NCBI GenBank assembly: GCA_964600235.1
Contig: CAZRIV010000012.1
Location: forward strand, 76,296 to 140,295
Direction of reading: 5' to 3'
From: MWEI01 sp964600235
GTDB lineage: Bacteria; Desulfobacterota; Desulfomonilia; UBA1062
DNA length: 64,000 nucleotides
In this document: piece after piece, positions 61,455 to 64,000 of the stretch
Layout: each line of letters begins with the position of its first letter
How positions within the stretch are numbered: position 1 is the stretch's first letter
Made by a program: the position numbers and the translations under genes
Notes under the pieces: generated by a model
Databases searched by the model: none
The model's input: the letters and a program-made list of their open reading frames with translations, nothing else
Told to the model about the DNA's origin: nothing

Positions 61455-61541
61455 GAACCCTCCTTACTTTTGTTTCACTCGTCCATAATAAGCCTTCAGA
61501 GGCGATTTTCAAATAGTACTTAGTTCCTCATGCATAACGCC

Positions 61542-62258
61542 TCATGAAAGGATCTCCATCAGCCTTCGGGCATTCATGGGTGCATACCCCATGAAGTCGT
61601 TGTCAAAATACACATGGGCATCGACACCCCACTCCCTGATCCTTGATGCCCATCTCTGAAGCTCTCCTTCGGTATAGCAGGAGGCATAGAGCCTTTGGGA
61701 CCCGTGCAGGCGGATGTAGGTGTGTCCGGCGGTAATCGCCTCGAGATACGGGTATCTTCCCGCGGTGTCCGAGATGCACCAGGCAATGCCGGATTCTTTC
61801 AGGCAGGAAAGGGCCTCGTCACAGAGCCAGCTCTTGTGCCTGGCCTCAAGGACATAACGTCCGCCCTGGGGAAGAAGGGAAATGAAATCCCGGATCAGAC
61901 CCCTATCAAAGGCAAGGGAGGGCGGCAGCTGGAAGAGGATGGGGCCCAGCTTTTCACCCAGGGGTCTTACGGATTCCATAAAGGAATTCAAAGGATCGGC
62001 AACATCTTTCAATCTTTTTATGTGGGTTATGAACCGGTTGGCCTTGATGGACCACAGGAACCCTTCCGGGGTTTTCTGTCTCCACTTTTCAAAGGTGGAC
62101 GGCCGCATTAAACGGTAGAAGGTGGCGTTCACCTCTATGGAAGCGAAGATCCCGGCATAGTGATCGAGCCACCTGGCCTTGGCCAGGCCTTCCGGATAGA
62201 AGACACCTCTCCAGTGGTCGTAGTTCCAGCCCGAGGTGCCGATGATGACCTGCGGCAT
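61542..62258 (-). CDS. DUF72 domain-containing protein
   Basis: A 238-residue TIM-barrel-like protein of the DUF72/YecE family: IIGTSGWNYDHWRGVFYPEG at the start, then EVNATFYRLMRP and VYFDNDFMGYAPMNAR at the end. The function is unknown. It follows sixA by 19 bases on the same strand and is probably co-transcribed with it and the MBL gene. Confidence 0.92.
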   Translation of the reverse strand: MPQVIIGTSGWNYDHWRGVFYPEGLAKARWLDHYAGIFASIEVNATFYRLMRPSTFEKWRQKTPEGFLWSIKANRFITHIKRLKDVADPLNSFMESVRPLGEKLGPILFQLPPSLAFDRGLIRDFISLLPQGGRYVLEARHKSWLCDEALSCLKESGIAWCISDTAGRYPYLEAITAGHTYIRLHGSQRLYASCYTEGELQRWASRIREWGVDAHVYFDNDFMGYAPMNARRLMEILS

Positions 62259-62277
62259 GGGTGCTCCTGACTTCCCT

Positions 62278-62739
62278 TCAGGCCGTTTCCGGCGTGATGT
62301 ACCACAAAATGACCCAGGAGCGGGAGTCCTTCAGGTAGTCCATGCATACCAATCCTGCATTCTTGAACTTGACTACGGTCTTTTCCTGGGCACCGGTGAT
62401 CAGGCATGATGCAAGGCGGTCCAGGAAGGGCAGGTGGCCCACCACCATGAGTTCCTCGTCCGGGTCCAGCCGTGCTGCAAAGGCTGTGACGTCATCCATG
62501 GGATTCAGGCCCGGCTCCGGCAGGGATTCTTCCCCGGGGGGCAAAAGCGGGGCAAAGATCTCGGCAGTCTGGCGCGCCCTGGCCTTGCCACTGTGGATAA
62601 TCCGGGAAACTCTGACGCCGAGCCCCTGCGCCTTGACCGCCACACGCCGGGCATCTATCCTGCCAACATCAGACAGCCCTTGTTCTTCATCCACCTCTTT
62701 GGGAAGGCTCAGTCCGTGCTGCACAAGGTACAGGGCCAT
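62278..62739 (-). CDS. sixA: SixA-type histidine phosphatase with QHG variant motif
   Basis: A 153-residue histidine-acid-phosphatase fold. The N-terminal active site is LVQHGLS, Gln replacing the Arg of the usual RHG, with the catalytic His kept; SGKARARQTAEI and VVGHLPFLDRL carry the other phosphate-binding residues. SixA removes phosphate from phospho-His of phosphotransfer proteins. The substitution is seen in some family members but would weaken one phosphate contact. It sits 11 bases downstream of the MBL gene. Confidence 0.85.
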   Translation of the reverse strand: MALYLVQHGLSLPKEVDEEQGLSDVGRIDARRVAVKAQGLGVRVSRIIHSGKARARQTAEIFAPLLPPGEESLPEPGLNPMDDVTAFAARLDPDEELMVVGHLPFLDRLASCLITGAQEKTVVKFKNAGLVCMDYLKDSRSWVILWYITPETA

Positions 62740-62750
62740 ACAACCCTCCT

Positions 62751-63650
62751 TTACCCATCTAATGATTTTGCCAGGAACCTCGTCATCTGACCCACCACCA
62801 TCTCCATGACTTCACGCGGCAGGAAATACCCTTCACCCTCTTCCATGAACAGCTTCGCGATCTCCCGGGTGGTCAAGGCCACATCCTTTGTCCTGAGGTA
62901 GGATTCCTCTATTATGCTGCGGGCGAGCCGGGCCGATTCCATGGAACGGTCCATGAAGGTCCTGGCATCGTCTCCTGTGAGTGCGCCGTAGTGCTCTGCG
63001 CAGTGGATATCCGTAGAAAAGCCGGACATCTTTATAAGGCTGGCCTGGTACTGGTCGAAGTTTGCATTCGCTGCGGCAAAGATCTTTCCGGCATAAGGCA
63101 CGCCGCCTGCATCCGAGGCGAACAGGGCCTTTTCCTCAGGGCAGTAAACCGCAATGGAGCAGGATGAGTGCCCGGGAACCTCCAGGACCTCCAGGGTTAT
63201 ATCGCCTAGGGAAAGGGTCTGTCCGTCCTTCAGGACCTCGTCCACAACGATGGTCTCAAAGGGCAGACCCAGGTCCTTTTCCTTCTCCCCCATACCCTCC
63301 TGCGCCAGGAGGATACGGTTGAAGTCCACGACGACACCGATGACATCCGGGCGCATGAGCTGGGTCCGGCCGCGCTCCGAAGCGCTGATTGTCAGCCGGG
63401 GAAGCCGGTTCTTGAAAAAGGGCGCTATGCCCACGTGGTCGAAATGGGTGTGCAGGATGATCAGGCGGCTTATCTTCGATTCGTCGATCGAGAACTGTGC
63501 CATCTGATCCAGGATGTCCGGCACGATGTAGGTCATTCCACCGCCGATGAGCACGGACTCGCTGAGCCCGTCCACGTGATAGACGCATGACTCCTGCCTT
63601 CCCAGAAGGGTGATTCTGCTGCTGATTGGTCCGGGAGTGTCTATGACCAT
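62751..63650 (-). CDS. Metallo-beta-lactamase-fold hydrolase (second)
   Basis: A 299-residue MBL protein with the zinc motif LHTHFDHVG, PGHSSCS as the next ligand block and FASDAGG. A C-terminal helical part (about 215-299) follows. Substrate unknown. The start at 63650 was chosen because CAGGAG precedes it and the promoter at 63691-63719 lies between it and the longer frame's start at 63797. It heads an operon with sixA and the DUF72 gene. Confidence 0.88.
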   Translation of the reverse strand: MVIDTPGPISSRITLLGRQESCVYHVDGLSESVLIGGGMTYIVPDILDQMAQFSIDESKISRLIILHTHFDHVGIAPFFKNRLPRLTISASERGRTQLMRPDVIGVVVDFNRILLAQEGMGEKEKDLGLPFETIVVDEVLKDGQTLSLGDITLEVLEVPGHSSCSIAVYCPEEKALFASDAGGVPYAGKIFAAANANFDQYQASLIKMSGFSTDIHCAEHYGALTGDDARTFMDRSMESARLARSIIEESYLRTKDVALTTREIAKLFMEEGEGYFLPREVMEMVVGQMTRFLAKSLDG

Positions 63651-64000
63651 GATGGTCTCCTGTCCGTCTGATAGATTGAACAATGCATCAATGCTACCAC
63701 GCAGCTCTGCCCCTGTCAAAATGCGCCGGCTGGAAATCCGGTTGTGGACGCAGGGTCTCTTGATGCGAAGAGATGGAAATAATCTCGTATGGATCATATA
63801 TGCCAGGGAAGTGATATGTTCGATTCAAGAAGAGCACAATGCAATTCTTAAGGGCTCATGGAACAGATGGTTCTGAAATGTGACTTTAACTCCTGGTAGT
63901 TTCGATCTCCGGATAAGATCTCAATGGCAAGCCAATTATGGATAACCTCACGGTATCGAAGCTTTAAAGAAAAGGATGATACTCCCAAAGGCAACTAATC
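63651..64000. other. Terminal intergenic region
   Basis: Apart from the promoter of the MBL gene, no feature is supported in these 350 bases. A plus-strand open frame reaches to 63876 but overlaps the promoter antisense and shows no family likeness. Confidence 0.4.
63691..63719 (-). promoter_or_regulatory. Sigma-70 promoter of the MBL-sixA-DUF72 operon
   Basis: On the minus strand a perfect TTGACA (63719-63714) is followed by a 17-base spacer and TAGCAT (63696-63691). Transcription would start near 63684, giving a leader of about 34 bases before the chosen ATG. Confidence 0.75.

Noticed and set aside
63610..63876. An 88-codon plus-strand frame at the right end
   Set aside because: It runs antisense across the start and promoter of the MBL gene and has no family likeness or ribosome-binding site.

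Overview
The window reads as a chromosomal segment of an anaerobic, flagellated, Gram-negative bacterium of the Desulfobacterota (former Deltaproteobacteria) type. This is inferred from gene content. There is a c-subunit with a signal peptide in a split ATP synthase F0 cluster, a siroheme-decarboxylase (AhbB/NirDHL-like) gene next to hemL, the ispE-spoVG-tRNA-Gln-prs order, several radical SAM enzymes, an AmmeMemoRadiSam locus, and a high-GC, gene-dense sequence. No insertion sequence, prophage or CRISPR array was seen. The species cannot be named from the sequence alone.

Layout. 0-3 kb: end of a flagellar operon (flgN, flgK), csrA and a small membrane protein, closed by a strong terminator. 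3-5 kb, minus strand: atpZ-atpI-atpB-atpE (F0 only). 5-7 kb: a Bax-like glucosaminidase and a polysaccharide deacetylase. 7.4-8.4 kb: an HU/IHF-type protein followed by a histone-H1-like Lys/Ala-rich protein with a zinc ribbon. 8.6-13.8 kb: ahbB-like/hemL, converging on lon and a shortened glmU. 14-19.3 kb: the elongasome operon mreB-mreC-mreD-mrdA-rodA. 19.4-22.1 kb: a metallo-beta-lactamase-fold protein, a patatin lipoprotein and a small partner. 22.5-27.8 kb: a single-domain response regulator behind a sigma-54-type promoter, then MEMO-AMMECR1 fusion, a membrane spermidine-synthase-like protein and a Tat-signal radical SAM protein. 28-32.7 kb: RND efflux pump plus adaptor with a decayed tolC remnant. 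32.7-41.1 kb: a cytidylate-kinase-like protein, a HEAT-repeat response regulator, a LivK-like binding protein, a GNAT protein and a large hybrid sensor kinase. 41.2-47 kb: an AsmA/YhdP-like protein, serS with tRNA-Ser(UGA) and an LpxL-like acyltransferase. 47-48.6 kb: a LEA14 lipoprotein and ridA. 48.7-54.2 kb: an HDAC-family deacetylase, DUF1844, htrA, ispE, spoVG, tRNA-Gln and prs. 54.2-63.7 kb, all minus: yifB/comM, a 6S-like RNA gene, an AEC transporter, a YyaL-type thioredoxin protein, a radical SAM enzyme, PsiE, PEBP, DUF72, SixA and a second MBL-fold protein.

The least expected structures lie between genes. A dispersed repeat family occupies at least six intergenic sites. Its best copies are two 30-bp hairpins, near 27.9 kb and 56.1 kb, whose inner stems differ in sequence but stay paired, followed by a conserved tail. 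Most copies sit between convergent genes, and one fills almost the whole rodA/MBL gap. A second discovery candidate is a roughly 180-nt structured RNA at 56.0-55.8 kb (minus) with a near-consensus sigma-70 promoter, pairing 5' and 3' ends and an intrinsic terminator. The third is the apparently exported AmmeMemoRadiSam cluster, whose spermidine-synthase-like member has lost the usual glycine loop and catalytic aspartate.

Functional themes are envelope growth and remodelling (MreBCD/PBP2/RodA, glucosaminidase, deacetylase, HtrA, AsmA-like, LpxL-like), energy and cofactor metabolism (F0, heme, isoprenoid and PRPP synthesis) and signalling. Starts were moved from the longest open frame where a ribosome-binding site, promoter or signal peptide supported it; these cases are noted.
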